From Halorarius litoreus (GTDB taxonomy: Archaea > Halobacteriota > Halobacteria > Halobacteriales > Haloarculaceae), in the NCBI RefSeq assembly GCF_024362405.1, contig NZ_CP101454.1:186001-250000 (forward strand): a stretch of 64,000 nt of DNA, in the 5' to 3' direction. The notes beneath the pieces are model-generated. The model was not told the DNA's origin and did not search any database. It saw only the letters and a program-made list of their open reading frames with translations. The position numbers and the translations under genes are program-made. This document shows, piece by piece, positions 17,089-26,900 of the stretch (position 1 is its first letter; each line of letters begins with the position of its first letter).

Positions 17089-18870
17089 ATGCGCGAAATC
17101 GAGCGGTATCTCAACGTGCGGAGCGCCCACTCCGCCTCCTTCTCGCCCGACGGCCGGCTGGCGTTCCTCATGGACACGACGGGGACTCCGCAGGTTTGGA
17201 CCCTGGACACGCCCGGCGGCTGGCCCGACCAGCGGACGTTCTTCGACGAGCGGGTCACGTTCTGCTCGTACTCCCCGGAGCGCGAGGAGCTCGCGTTCGG
17301 GATGGACGAGGGGGGCAACGAGCGCCAGCAACTCTTTCGACTGGACGCCGACGGCACCATCGTCAACTGGACGGCGATGCCGCACGCGAAACACCGGTGG
17401 GGTGGCTGGGATAGTGAGGGAGACCGGTTCGCGTTCGCCTCGAACCGGCGCGAGGAGTCGGTGTTCGACGTCTACGTGCAGGGCCGGGACGAACAGGGCG
17501 ACGAGGCGACCCGCATCTACGAGGGCGACGGCTGGCTCTCGCTTTCGGGCTGGTCGCCCGACGACTCGACGCTCGCGCTCCACCAGGCGCACTCTAGTTT
17601 CGACCACGACGTGTACGCGCTCGACGTCGAAACCGGAGAGCGCGTCCACCTCACCCCCCACGAGGGCACGGTCCGCTACCAGAGCCTCACGTGGGGGCCC
17701 GACGGCTCGCTGTATCTCGTCACCGACGAGGGGAGCGACCTGCTGTACCTCGCGCGACTCGCCCTCGACGGCACGCTCGAACCCGTCCGCGAGGACCCCG
17801 ACTGGAACATCGACGGGGTGGCACTCGACGACGAGAGCGGCCGGCTGGTCTACTCGCGGAACGTCGACGGCTACACCGAGCTGACGGCGGGCGAACTCGT
17901 CGACGGCGAGATTCGAGAGTTCCCAGCCCCGTCGCTCCCCGAGGGAATCGCGGGGGGTGTCTCGTTCGGCCCGGACGCCGAGCAGTTCGCCGTCACCGCG
18001 ACCGGCGACGCGCGGAACGCGAACGTCCACGTCGTCGACTTCGCGACCGGCGAGGACACCCGGTGGACGCACGCACCCACGGCGGGCATCCCCCGCTCGT
18101 CGTTCGTCGCGAGCGAGCTCGTCCGATTCGAGTCGTTCGACGGCCGGGAGATTCCGGCGTTCTTCACCGTCCCGAAGGCGGCCGAACCCGGCGCAACCCC
18201 CGTCATCATCGACATCCACGGCGGCCCGGAGAGCCAGCGGCGCCCCTCGTTTTCGGCGCTCAAGCAGTACTTCGTGGCGAACGGCTACGCCTTCTTCGAG
18301 CCAAACGTTCGGGGGTCGACGGGCTACGGGAAGGCGTACACGCACCTCGACGACGTGGAGAAGCGGATGGACTCGGTCGCCGACGTGAAAGCAGGCGTCG
18401 AGTGGCTCCACGACCACCCGGCCGTCGACCCCGACCGTATCGCCGTGATGGGTGGCTCCTATGGAGGATTCATGACGCTCGCGTGTCTCACCGAGTACCC
18501 CGACCTCTGGGCCGCAGGCGTCGACATCGTCGGTATCGCCTCGTTCGTCACGTTCCTCGAGAACACGGGGTCGTGGCGGCGCGCGTTGCGGGAAGCGGAG
18601 TACGGCTCGCTGGACGAGGACCGCGAGTTCCTGGAGTCCATCTCGCCGGTCAACCGCGCCGACCGCATCCGCGCCCCGCTGTTCGTCCTCCACGGCGCGA
18701 ACGACCCCCGGGTCCCCGTCGGCGAAGCCGAGCAGATCGCCGAGGAGGCAGCCGAACACGTCCCCGTCGAGAAACTCGTCTTCGAGGACGAGGGCCACGG
18801 CATCTCGAAGCTGGAGAACCGCATCGAGGCGTACTCGCAGGTCGTCGAGTTCTTCGACGAACATCTGTAG
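17089..18870 (+). CDS. S9 family prolyl oligopeptidase-type serine peptidase
   Basis: A 593-aa two-domain S9C-like peptidase (acylaminoacyl peptidase or dipeptidyl peptidase group). Residues 1-330 are a beta-propeller with repeated SFSPDGRLAF/FCSYSPEREELAF/GWDSEGDRFAF blades. The C-terminal alpha/beta hydrolase domain begins near residue 345 with FFTVPKAAEPGATPVIIDIHGGPE. The catalytic triad is Ser457 in GGSYGGF, Asp539 in HGANDPRVP and His570 in DEGHGIS. No signal peptide, so it is cytoplasmic. The ATG giving MREIERYLNVRS is preferred; further upstream the frame enters the repeat. Confidence 0.9.
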   Translation: MREIERYLNVRSAHSASFSPDGRLAFLMDTTGTPQVWTLDTPGGWPDQRTFFDERVTFCSYSPEREELAFGMDEGGNERQQLFRLDADGTIVNWTAMPHAKHRWGGWDSEGDRFAFASNRREESVFDVYVQGRDEQGDEATRIYEGDGWLSLSGWSPDDSTLALHQAHSSFDHDVYALDVETGERVHLTPHEGTVRYQSLTWGPDGSLYLVTDEGSDLLYLARLALDGTLEPVREDPDWNIDGVALDDESGRLVYSRNVDGYTELTAGELVDGEIREFPAPSLPEGIAGGVSFGPDAEQFAVTATGDARNANVHVVDFATGEDTRWTHAPTAGIPRSSFVASELVRFESFDGREIPAFFTVPKAAEPGATPVIIDIHGGPESQRRPSFSALKQYFVANGYAFFEPNVRGSTGYGKAYTHLDDVEKRMDSVADVKAGVEWLHDHPAVDPDRIAVMGGSYGGFMTLACLTEYPDLWAAGVDIVGIASFVTFLENTGSWRRALREAEYGSLDEDREFLESISPVNRADRIRAPLFVLHGANDPRVPVGEAEQIAEEAAEHVPVEKLVFEDEGHGISKLENRIEAYSQVVEFFDEHL

Positions 18871-18881
18871 GCGGCTGAAGA

Positions 18882-19910
18882 TTGACAACGACGCCCGCCC
18901 TTCCTCCTGCTGTGCTCCCGCTCGTCGCCACCCTGAGTCTCGCCGTCCCCACGCCGCTGGCGTTCCTCAGTGGCCGAGCCGCCCGGCGACGGCTCCCGCC
19001 CGTGCTCGTCGTCCTCGTCGCCGGCGCCGCGACGGCGCTGCTCGCGACGGTGACCGGCGCCACGGCCGCGCTCGAAGCCGCCCTCCCCGTGGGCGGCGAG
19101 GTGGCGACGACGCTCGCCACGCTCCTCGTGTTCGTGGGCCCGGTTCCGGCAGCGGTACTCGCTGCAGCCCTCGGTGTGGGGCTCGACCTCCGGCTGGTGG
19201 CCCGCGGCTACGTCGCCGTCGTCGGCCCCGCGCTCGTGGCGCTCTCGACGGCGCCGCTGTTCCCGGGCGGCTGGTGGCTCGTCGCGGGCGTCACCGCCGT
19301 CGGTACGGGCGTCGCTGCAGGCACGCCCTATCTGCTCCCCCGCGTCGTTCCGACCCGCGAATTGACGTCCGCGGAGCGCGCGGCCCTCGGCGAGCTGGGC
19401 GTTCCCGTCCGCGTGCTGTCGAGCGCACGGCCGAACGCACTCGCCGCGGGGTTCGTGCCGGGCGCCCGCGTCGTGTTCCTCACCGAGGGCCTGCTCGCAC
19501 GGCTCCCACCTGCCGAACTCCGGGCCGTCGCCGCCCACGAGGCCGGGCACCACTACCACCGGCACGTCGCGCTCCGGCTCGGCGCTGTCGCCGTGTTCGT
19601 GCTGCCGTGGCTGGCGGCGACCGCCGAAGGCGTCCCCGGCGCGTTCCTCGCGGGCTGTCTGCTCGCGGGACCGTGGACCCTCGGCCTGTTCCGGCTGATG
19701 CGACACACCGAACTCGTCGCGGACCGCTACGCTGCCGAGTCCACGGACGGCGCGGCGCTCGCCCGCGGTCTCGCCCGACTCACCGGCCCCTCGCACGGCG
19801 GCCCACTCCGGCGACTGTTCTCGCCACACCCACCGCTCGACGAACGTACGGCCCGGCTTACAGGTGACGGGGGAGCTCCAGTGGAAACGGGGGCGAACCA
19901 GCCCATATAA
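18882..19910 (+). CDS. M48 family membrane metallopeptidase (HtpX/Ste24-like)
   Basis: A 342-aa membrane protein. The N-terminal half has several hydrophobic segments. The zinc motif HEAGH sits at residues 219-223 (context AVAAHEAGHHYHRHVALR), and the third ligand Glu is in RHTELVADRYAAES about 60 residues later. Such proteases degrade misfolded membrane proteins; homologs in haloarchaea are usually annotated as M48 peptidases. The best-fitting start is TTG eleven bases after the S9 peptidase stop; an in-frame GTG ten codons later is the alternative. The spacing suggests cotranscription with the S9 peptidase. Confidence 0.8.
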   Translation: MTTTPALPPAVLPLVATLSLAVPTPLAFLSGRAARRRLPPVLVVLVAGAATALLATVTGATAALEAALPVGGEVATTLATLLVFVGPVPAAVLAAALGVGLDLRLVARGYVAVVGPALVALSTAPLFPGGWWLVAGVTAVGTGVAAGTPYLLPRVVPTRELTSAERAALGELGVPVRVLSSARPNALAAGFVPGARVVFLTEGLLARLPPAELRAVAAHEAGHHYHRHVALRLGAVAVFVLPWLAATAEGVPGAFLAGCLLAGPWTLGLFRLMRHTELVADRYAAESTDGAALARGLARLTGPSHGGPLRRLFSPHPPLDERTARLTGDGGAPVETGANQPI

Positions 19911-19974
19911 GTGTTGTGTGACACTCAGGCGTCGTGCGGTTTCACGCTCCGAGAACGCCTGAAAGATGTGGTAC

Positions 19975-20001
19975 GTTTATACCGGCGCCACGTCTGGAGG
20001 T
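19975..20001 (+). promoter_or_regulatory. TATA box and Shine-Dalgarno of the Nudix-like gene
   Basis: GTTTATA at 19975-19981 lies about 28 bases before the ATG, the distance for a leaderless haloarchaeal transcript. GGAGGT at 19996-20001 is a good Shine-Dalgarno, six bases from the start, that would matter only for read-through transcripts from upstream. Confidence 0.5.
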
Positions 20002-20005
20002 AGCC

Positions 20006-20470
20006 ATGTCAGCCGGACCGTCCAGGGCTCGTGTGACAGCGCGGCTCGCGCAGCTCCAGGACGCCTACGACGGGTTCGACGTCCGACAGACGACGGTGAG
20101 CGTCGCCCCCACCGAGTTCGAGCGAGCAGTCGAGGGGAACGACGTGGTCGCCCGGGCCGCCGTCCGCGTTCGCGACGCCGACGGCCGGTATCTCGTCGTG
20201 CCGGACACCGGCGAGTGGGTCGACCCCGGGGGACCAGTCTCGACGGGGCAGTCCATCGTCGAGACGGCCGTCGGCCTCGTCCAGCGACAGACCGGCGTCA
20301 CCCCGCATATCGACGAACTCGAACGGGTCTCCATCGTCTGTGTCAACTGTGACGAACCCTCCGACGAACCCCTCTACCAGCTCCACGCGCTGTTCCGCGC
20401 TCGCCCCGTCGAGGGGGAGGTCCGCGGCGACGCCGAGTGGCGCGAGGAGCCGCCGTTCGACGTGTTCTGA
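20006..20470 (+). CDS. Nudix-fold protein with degenerate catalytic box
   Basis: A 154-aa protein. The order of segments VVARAAVRVRDADGRYLVV, GEWVDPGGPVSTGQSIVETA and VGLVQRQTGVTPHIDEL matches the Nudix beta-strand/Nudix-box layout. The box consensus GX5EX7REUXEEXGU is poorly kept. The first Glu position is Gln in STGQS, and the REUXEE stretch reads as VGLVQRQ, so the metal-binding glutamates are missing. A regulatory or binding role is as likely as hydrolysis. The ATG giving MSAGPSRARV was preferred for its upstream Shine-Dalgarno; an in-frame start 24 codons earlier exists. Convergent with egsA. Confidence 0.65.
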   Translation: MSAGPSRARVTARLAQLQDAYDGFDVRQTTVSVAPTEFERAVEGNDVVARAAVRVRDADGRYLVVPDTGEWVDPGGPVSTGQSIVETAVGLVQRQTGVTPHIDELERVSIVCVNCDEPSDEPLYQLHALFRARPVEGEVRGDAEWREEPPFDVF

Positions 20471-20472
20471 AG

Positions 20473-21531
20473 TCAAATTACACCGGTGACCGTCGCCGCC
20501 TCGATAGCCGCGTCCTCGCGCAGCCCGTCGCCGAGGATGGTGTAGCGGTCGCGGATCTCGTGGGCGGTCGTCGCCGCCTCCACGAACAGCTCGTCGTCGA
20601 TACCGAGTTCCGCGGCCGTGGTCGGCGCCTCGATGCTCTGGAGGGCGTCGCGGACGTTCCGCCACTGCCCCTGCTCACCGGAGTGGAGGTACTCCGTGAC
20701 GACGCTGGCGACCCCGACCTGATGGCCGTGGAGCGCCGGGTCGGGGGCGATGCGGTCCAGTTGATGTGAGATGAGGTGCTCCGCGCCCGACGCCGGCCGC
20801 GAGGAGTCCGCGATCGACATCGCCACGCCCGACGAGACGAGCGCCTTGATGACGGCCCAGGCCGACTCTTCGAGGCCACGCTTGATGGAGTCGGCGCGGT
20901 CGACGAGCAGCTCGGCCGTCATCTGTGAGAGCGCGCCCGCGTACTCGCTGTACTCCACGTTCTTGAGCCGGTGTGCGAGCTGCCAGTCCTTCACGGCCGT
21001 GTAGTTCGAGATGATGTCCGCACAGCCCGCCGTCGTCAGCTCCCACGGCGACTCCGCGATGAGCTGGGTGTCCGCGACGACCGCCAGCGGCGGGTCGGCC
21101 GCGACCGAGTGGCGGGTGTCGCCCTCGGGGACGGACCCGCGACCCGAGACGATGCCGTCGTGCGAGGCCGCGGTCGGGATGCTCACGAACCCGACCTCGG
21201 CGTCGTCGGCGGCCATCTTCGCGATGTCGATTGGTTTGCCGCCGCCCAGCCCCACCAGAAAGCCCGCGTTCTCGCGCTCGATGGCGGCGATGACCTGCTT
21301 GACCGTCTCGAAGCGTGCCTCCTCGACCACCACGGTCGCGGGGTCGTAGCCCGCCGCCCGGAACTGCTCGCGGAGGCGGTCGCCCGCGATGTCGTCCGGC
21401 GTGGGCGAGGTGACGATGAGCGGCCGACCGTCGAGATAGAGTTCGGCGACGGCCTCGACCGTCTGGTCGAGCACGCCGTGGCCCACCACGACGTTTCGGG
21501 GGAGCCGAATCCACGTCGATTTGTCGAACAT
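20473..21531 (-). CDS. egsA: sn-Glycerol-1-phosphate dehydrogenase
   Basis: EgsA reduces dihydroxyacetone phosphate to sn-glycerol-1-phosphate, the stereospecific backbone of archaeal ether lipids; it is a marker of archaeal origin. The 352-aa protein has the iron-alcohol-dehydrogenase-like fold: LVGLGGGKPIDIAKMAA (NAD-binding), SIPTAASHDGIVSGRGS, ELTTAGCADIISN with a metal Asp, and the zinc-ligand histidines in SGAEHLISHQLD and HGHQVGVASV. Length matches the family. Confidence 0.95.
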   Translation of the reverse strand: MFDKSTWIRLPRNVVVGHGVLDQTVEAVAELYLDGRPLIVTSPTPDDIAGDRLREQFRAAGYDPATVVVEEARFETVKQVIAAIERENAGFLVGLGGGKPIDIAKMAADDAEVGFVSIPTAASHDGIVSGRGSVPEGDTRHSVAADPPLAVVADTQLIAESPWELTTAGCADIISNYTAVKDWQLAHRLKNVEYSEYAGALSQMTAELLVDRADSIKRGLEESAWAVIKALVSSGVAMSIADSSRPASGAEHLISHQLDRIAPDPALHGHQVGVASVVTEYLHSGEQGQWRNVRDALQSIEAPTTAAELGIDDELFVEAATTAHEIRDRYTILGDGLREDAAIEAATVTGVI

Positions 21532-21573
21532 ACCCGTGGGTCGGGACCGGTGTTCAAACCGTTTTCCGTGCGC

Positions 21574-22017
21574 TCACGCCTCGCGCTTCTCGACGAGCCC
21601 CAGCCCGACCATCGTGAGCACGAGGTCGCCCTCGTCGTCGGTCGTCCGTACCTCGGTCTCGGTGTGGCCGTACGCCGGGTTATCGCCCGCACGCGTATCC
21701 AGCACCTCGATTTCGACCGAGAGCGTCGTCCCCGGCCGGACGGGTTTGTGCCACCGGAGGTCGTCCATCCCACGCCCGCCCACACTCGCGGTGTCGTTCA
21801 TGTACCCCTCCACGAGCAGGCGTGCGGAGAGCGCCGCCGTCAGCCAGCCGGAGGCGATGAGCCCGCCGAACATCGACGCTGCGGCGGCCTCGGGGTCGGT
21901 GTGAAACGGCTGGGGGTCGTACCGCTCGGCGAACTCCAGCATCTCCTCGCGAGTGACCGCGACGGAGCCGCAGTCGCGGGTCAGGCCGGGCTCGATGTCC
22001 TCGAAGTAGAGCGTCAC
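21574..22017 (-). CDS. MaoC-like hot-dog-fold dehydratase
   Basis: A 147-aa single hot-dog domain. The hydratase-2 motif region FAERYDPQPFHTDPEAAAASMFGGLIASG carries the catalytic Asp and His (YDPQPFH). The following WLTAALSARLLVEGYM and GGRGMDDLRWHKPVRPGTTLSV segments fit MaoC domains. Probable function is hydration or dehydration of an acyl-CoA, perhaps in fatty acid or polyhydroxyalkanoate metabolism; the substrate is unknown. The GTG start giving TLYFEDIEPGL was preferred over a longer frame that overlaps the divergent hydrolase gene. Confidence 0.8.
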   Translation of the reverse strand: MTLYFEDIEPGLTRDCGSVAVTREEMLEFAERYDPQPFHTDPEAAAASMFGGLIASGWLTAALSARLLVEGYMNDTASVGGRGMDDLRWHKPVRPGTTLSVEIEVLDTRAGDNPAYGHTETEVRTTDDEGDLVLTMVGLGLVEKREA

Positions 22018-22123
22018 GGCCCCGGATGTACGCCCGGCGACAAGAAGCTTCGGCGCACGTGCACCTCCCGTGCGTGTCCCCGAACCGGGAAGCCCAATGG
22101 TCGCGGCCTGCAACTCCCCGCGC

Positions 22124-22948
22124 ATGCCCGCCGTCGAGACGAACGGGGTCGAGACGTACTACGAGACGGACGGCGACGGCCCGCCCGTCGTCCTCCTGCA
22201 CGGTGCGGGGATGGACGGCCGGCTGTGGGCCGAACAGGCCCGCCCGCTCGCCGACGACCACCGGCTGGTCGTTCCGGACCTGCGCGGCCACGGCCGCACG
22301 GGTGGCTCCGCCCGCGAGGACTACTCCGTCGCGCTGTTCGCCGACGACGTGCGGGCGCTCGTCGACGCGCTCGACCTCGACAGACCGGCCGTCGTCGGCC
22401 ACTCGATGGGCGCGTTCGTCGCACTCGTCTACGCGGCTCGCCACACGGACGCCTGTGCCGGCCTCGCGACGCTCGGTGGGGAGGTGCCCGAACCACTATC
22501 GTACGCCGAGCGCATCGAGAGCCACAGGCCGGCGCTCGTGGACGCGCTCGCGCCGGTGTTCGGCCGCGAGCGCGTGAAGCGCCTGCTCCGCCGCGTCGAC
22601 GCCTGGCGGTACGACGAGCGCGGGAGGGGTGACCCCGAGGCCATCGAGCGAGTCCACGAGCGCCACGGTGACGTGGTGCCCGAGCCGAGCGACGCCGAAC
22701 GCCGGAAACTGGACGCGGCGCTGGCGACCTACTACGACGTGTCGGTCGACTACTCGCGAGTCGCGGTGCCGTCGCTCCATCTGTACGGGGAGTACGAGAT
22801 ACCGATGCTGCGCCGTCACGCCCGGTTCATGGCCGACGCGCTTCCGAACGGGACGGCACGGGAGATCCCCGACGCCGGTCACGTGTCGATGGTCGACAAT
22901 CCGGGGTTCGTCGTCGACGCGCTCCGCGAGTGGCTCGGGAACCTCTAG
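22124..22948 (+). CDS. Alpha/beta-fold hydrolase
   Basis: A 274-aa alpha/beta hydrolase. The oxyanion region is VVLLHGAGMDGRLW, the nucleophile elbow VVGHSMGAFVAL (Ser near residue 93), and the catalytic His is in IPDAGHVSMVDNP near the C-terminus. It resembles the broad esterase/epoxide hydrolase/3-oxoadipate enol-lactonase group; specificity cannot be set. The start MPAVETNGVETYY fits the family. Its stop overlaps the stop of the convergent epimerase gene. Confidence 0.82.
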   Translation: MPAVETNGVETYYETDGDGPPVVLLHGAGMDGRLWAEQARPLADDHRLVVPDLRGHGRTGGSAREDYSVALFADDVRALVDALDLDRPAVVGHSMGAFVALVYAARHTDACAGLATLGGEVPEPLSYAERIESHRPALVDALAPVFGRERVKRLLRRVDAWRYDERGRGDPEAIERVHERHGDVVPEPSDAERRKLDAALATYYDVSVDYSRVAVPSLHLYGEYEIPMLRRHARFMADALPNGTAREIPDAGHVSMVDNPGFVVDALREWLGNL

Positions 22949-23934
22949 AGCGTGTCCAGCACGCCCAGCACCCGCTCTTCAGCCTCGCGGGCGGGACCGT
23001 ACTCGCGGCCAGTGCGCTCGGACTCGCGGTGTTCTGCGACCGTCTCGGCCAGCGCCTCCTCGTGGGGCGTGGCGGTGTACCCCAGGTCTCGAATCTTGTT
23101 CGTGTCGAGCAGGTGCGGATACGTCCGGTAGACGGGGAAGTCGTCGAGGTCGATGTCCGCCGCGGCGAGTTCACGGGCGCCCGCAGTCACGATGTCGACC
23201 TCGGTGTCGGCGGCCTCGGCCACGAGTTCCACCCACTCGCGGAGGATGGGGGCGTGGCCGTCACCGACGTTGTACGCCTCACCCGGCTCGCCCGTCTCGG
23301 CGACGAGTCGGAGCGCGCTCGCCACGTCCTTCACGTACACCTGGTGCCAGATGTTCGTGCCGTCGCCGGGGACGATGACCCGGTCGTGGTTGATGACGCG
23401 GTCGATCCAGTAGTCGAACCGCTCGGTGTAGTCGTACGGGCCGTAGACGACGGGCGGACGGACGGCCATCGCGTTGACGCCCTGTTCGGCCGCGGCGAAG
23501 ATGGCTCGGTCACTCTCGGCCTTCCGGGGGCCGTAGCTCTCCCGTGAGTCCTCGGTCGCCTGCTCGGTCGTACACTCGCGTAACGGCGTCTCGTCCTCGC
23601 GTTTGGGGATGCGGTCGACGCCGTAGGCCGCGCCAGACGAGACGTAGACGTAGGCGTCCACGTCGGCGAATATCTCGGTGGCGGCGCGCACGTCACGCGG
23701 GAAGTACGCCACACAGTCGACGACCACGTCGGGGTCGACCTGCTCGCGGGCGAGTCGGAGCCGCCCGTCCTCGGTTCGGTCGCCCTCGAAGTGGTCCACG
23801 CGGTCGCCCTCGGAGAACGGGTTGTCGTGGTTCCCGCGGTTGAACACCGTGACGTCGTAGTCGTGGTCGAGGAACTCCTCCACGGTGTGCCGACCGATGA
23901 ATCGGGTGCCGCCGATGACGAGTGCGTGAGACAT
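22945..23934 (-). CDS. NAD-dependent epimerase/dehydratase (extended SDR)
   Basis: A 329-aa extended short-chain dehydrogenase. The N-terminal nucleotide motif is GGTRFIGRHTVEEF, variant of GxxGxxG. It has YVYVSSGAAYG with the catalytic Ser, YGPRKAESDRA with the YxxxK pair, and RPPVVYGPYDYTERFDYW. The GGTRFIG start and overall pattern resemble the atypical SDR group around chloroplast RNA-binding CSP41 homologs and haloarchaeal sugar epimerases. The substrate is unknown. The ATG is well defined, with no upstream alternatives near. Confidence 0.85.
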   Translation of the reverse strand: MSHALVIGGTRFIGRHTVEEFLDHDYDVTVFNRGNHDNPFSEGDRVDHFEGDRTEDGRLRLAREQVDPDVVVDCVAYFPRDVRAATEIFADVDAYVYVSSGAAYGVDRIPKREDETPLRECTTEQATEDSRESYGPRKAESDRAIFAAAEQGVNAMAVRPPVVYGPYDYTERFDYWIDRVINHDRVIVPGDGTNIWHQVYVKDVASALRLVAETGEPGEAYNVGDGHAPILREWVELVAEAADTEVDIVTAGARELAAADIDLDDFPVYRTYPHLLDTNKIRDLGYTATPHEEALAETVAEHRESERTGREYGPAREAEERVLGVLDTL

Positions 23935-23990
23935 TGCGTGCGTCGACTGTCGAGCGGGAGCGAGAAAACCGTTGTCCGTCGCCGACCCGG

Positions 23991-26900
23991 TCAGTCGTCG
24001 CTCGAGACGAAGCCGGTGTCGGCGTCGGCTTCAGCCGCGGCCGACGGCGACTCGGGAAGCTCCTCGCGAACGTCCGCCGCACCCTCTTCGAGCACGCCGG
24101 CGTAGGCGTCGGGCATCACCTTCACGACGTGTTCGAGCTCCTCCTCCCAGTGGTCGAGGACGTACTCGCCGCGGTCGGAGTCGGTGTACGCGACGTGGTT
24201 CTCGACCAGCCGCCGGAGCATCGCGCGGTCCTTCTCGTCCAGGTCGTCGGTGGTCGAGACCATCCCGTAGTTGACCTTCTCCTCGAAGTCGCCCTCGCGG
24301 TCGAGGACGTAGGCGACCCCACCGCTCATCCCGGCGGCGAAGTTCTTGCCCGTCTCACCGAGGACGGCGACGACACCGCCGGTCATGTACTCACAGCCGT
24401 GGTCGCCGACCGACTCGACGACGGTTTTCACGCCCGAGTTCCGCACGGCGAACCGCTCGCCGGCCATCCCGTTGATGTACGCCTCACCCTGGGTGGCGCC
24501 GTAGAGCGCGACGTTGCCGATGAGGATGTTCTTCTCCGGCTCGTAGGGGGCGTCGTCGGGGGTGTTGACGACGAGCTTGCCGCCCGAGAGTCCCTTGCCG
24601 ACGTAGTCGTTCGAGGAGCCGGTCAGGCTCATCGTGACGCCGTGCTGGAGGAACGCGCCGAAGCTCTGCCCCGCCGTACCCGTGAAGTCGATGGAGATGG
24701 TGTCGTCCGGCAGGCCCTCACCGCCGACCTGCGTGGAGATGCGGTTCGAGAGCGTCGCGCCCACGGCCCGGTGGTTGTTCGAGATGTCGCTGTCGATGGC
24801 GACGGGTTTTCCATCGTCGAGGGCGGGTTGAGCCTGCTCGATGAGCTCCCAGTCGAGCGCCTCGTCGATCTCGTGGTCCTGCTCGCGGGTCTTCGTGCGC
24901 TGGGTCCCCGGCGCCTGGGCGATGGCCGACGAGAGGTCGAGCTTCTTCGCCTTCTCCTGGGTCACGTCCGTCCGCTGGCGGAGGTGCTCGGCGCGGCCGA
25001 TCATCTCTTCGAGTTCGGTGTAGCCGAGCTCGGCCATGATCTCCCGGAGCTCCTGCGCGATGAACGTCATGTAGTTGATGACGTGCTGGGGCTGGCCGGG
25101 GAACCGCGAGCGGAGGTTCTCGTCCTGGGTGGCGACGCCCACCGGACAGGTGTTCGTGTGGCACTGCCGAGCCATCACACAGCCCGAGGTGACGAGCGGC
25201 GCCGTCCCAAAGACGTACTCCTCGGCGCCGAGGAGGGCGCCGACGGCCACGTCGCGACCCGTCTTCATCCCGCCGTCGACGCTGACCCGAATCCGGGACC
25301 GGAGCTCCGTCGAACGGAGCATCTGGTTCGCCTCCGCGAGGCCGAGCTCCCACGGGAGCCCCGCGTTCTTGATGCTCGTCTTGGGTGAGGCACCCGTCCC
25401 GCCGGAGTGGCCCGAGATGTGGACGACGTCGGCGTTCGCCTTCGCGACACCCGCCGCGATGGTGCCGATGCCAGCCTCCGAGACGAGCTTCACGTTGATG
25501 TCGGCCTCGGGGTTGGCGGCCTTGAGGTCGTGGATGAGCTGCTTGAGGTCCTCGATGGAGTAGATGTCGTGCAGCGGCGGCGGGGAGATGAGCCCCACGC
25601 CGGGCGTCGAGAACCGCACGTGGGCGATCATCTCGTTGACCTTCTTGCCGGGGAGGTGGCCACCTTCACCGGGCTTCGAGCCCTGGGCCATCTTGATCTG
25701 GATCTCCTCGGCGTTCGAGAGGTACTCGCTCGTGACGCCGAAGCGTCCCGACGCCACCTGCTTGACGGTACACTCCTTCTCGGTGCCGAACCGCTCGGGC
25801 GGCTCGCCACCCTCGCCGGTGTTCGACTTGCCGCCGAGGCGGTTCATCGCGATGGAGTTGTTCTCGTGGGCCTCGGGCGACAGCGAGCCGAGCGACATCG
25901 CCGCCGTCGAGAACCGCGTCACGATTTCGGAGACCGGCTCGACCTCGTCGATGTCGACGGGGTCGCGGTCGGACGTGAACTCCAGGAGCCCCCGAAGCGA
26001 CTGGAGCTGCTCGTGCTGCTCGTTCATCAGCGAGGCGAAGTCCTTGTAGCGGTCGTAGTCGCCCTGCCGGACCGACTGCTGGAGCGCGCCCACCGATTTC
26101 GGGTTCCACTCGTGGAAGATGCCCGACGAGCGGTGTTCGTACTCGCCCTGCCGTTCGAGGTCGACCTCGTCGGTGTGGTCGAACGCGACGGCGTGCCGGT
26201 TTCGTAAATCGCGCTCGATGTCCTCCATCTCGATGCCCTCCGTCCGCGCGGGCGTGCCCTCGAAGTACTCGGCGACGAAGTCGGAGTCGAGCCCGACGGC
26301 CTCGAAGATCTGCGCGCCCTGGTAGCTCTCGACCGTGGAGATGCCCATCTTCGCCATCGTCTTCAGCAGGCCGTCTTCGAGCGCCTTCTTGTACGCCGAG
26401 ATGGCCGTCTCCTCGTCCGCGCCGTCGGGGCCGGCGACGAGGTCCGCGATGGACTGGTACGCGAGGTAGGGGTTCACCGCGCCGGCGCCGTAGCCGACGA
26501 GCGTGGCGACGTGATGTACTGCGCGCGGGTCGCCCGACTCGACGACGAGATCCACGCGGTTGCGGAGCCCGTTGCGCACGAGGTGGTGGTGGACGCCACC
26601 GGTCGCGAGCAGGCTCGGAATCGGGATGCGGTCCTTCCCGGCGTCCTTGTCGGAGAGGACGACGATGTCGTGCTCCTGGGCCGCGGCGGTTGCGTCCATC
26701 CGAACGCGCCGGACAGCGGCTTCCAGCGTCTCCTCGGACTCGTAGGTGATGTCGACGACAGCCGTCGAGAGCCCGGTGTCGGCATCGAGGTCTTTGATCG
26801 CGGCCGTCTCGGCGTCCGTGAGGATGGGTGAGTCACAGACGAGCTGGCGGGCGTGTTCGGGCGTCTCGTCGAGCAGGTTCCGCTGGTGGCCGAGTCGCGT

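Noticed and set aside
15733..18888. 1,051-codon minus-strand frame opposite the S9 peptidase and through copy B
   Set aside because: Shadow of the S9 peptidase gene; no motifs, and it crosses the palindromic repeat and the glycosyltransferase in the wrong frame.
18459..19829. 456-codon minus-strand frame over the M48 peptidase
   Set aside because: Arg/Glu/Gly-rich product without family marks; the plus frame carries the HEAGH zinc site.
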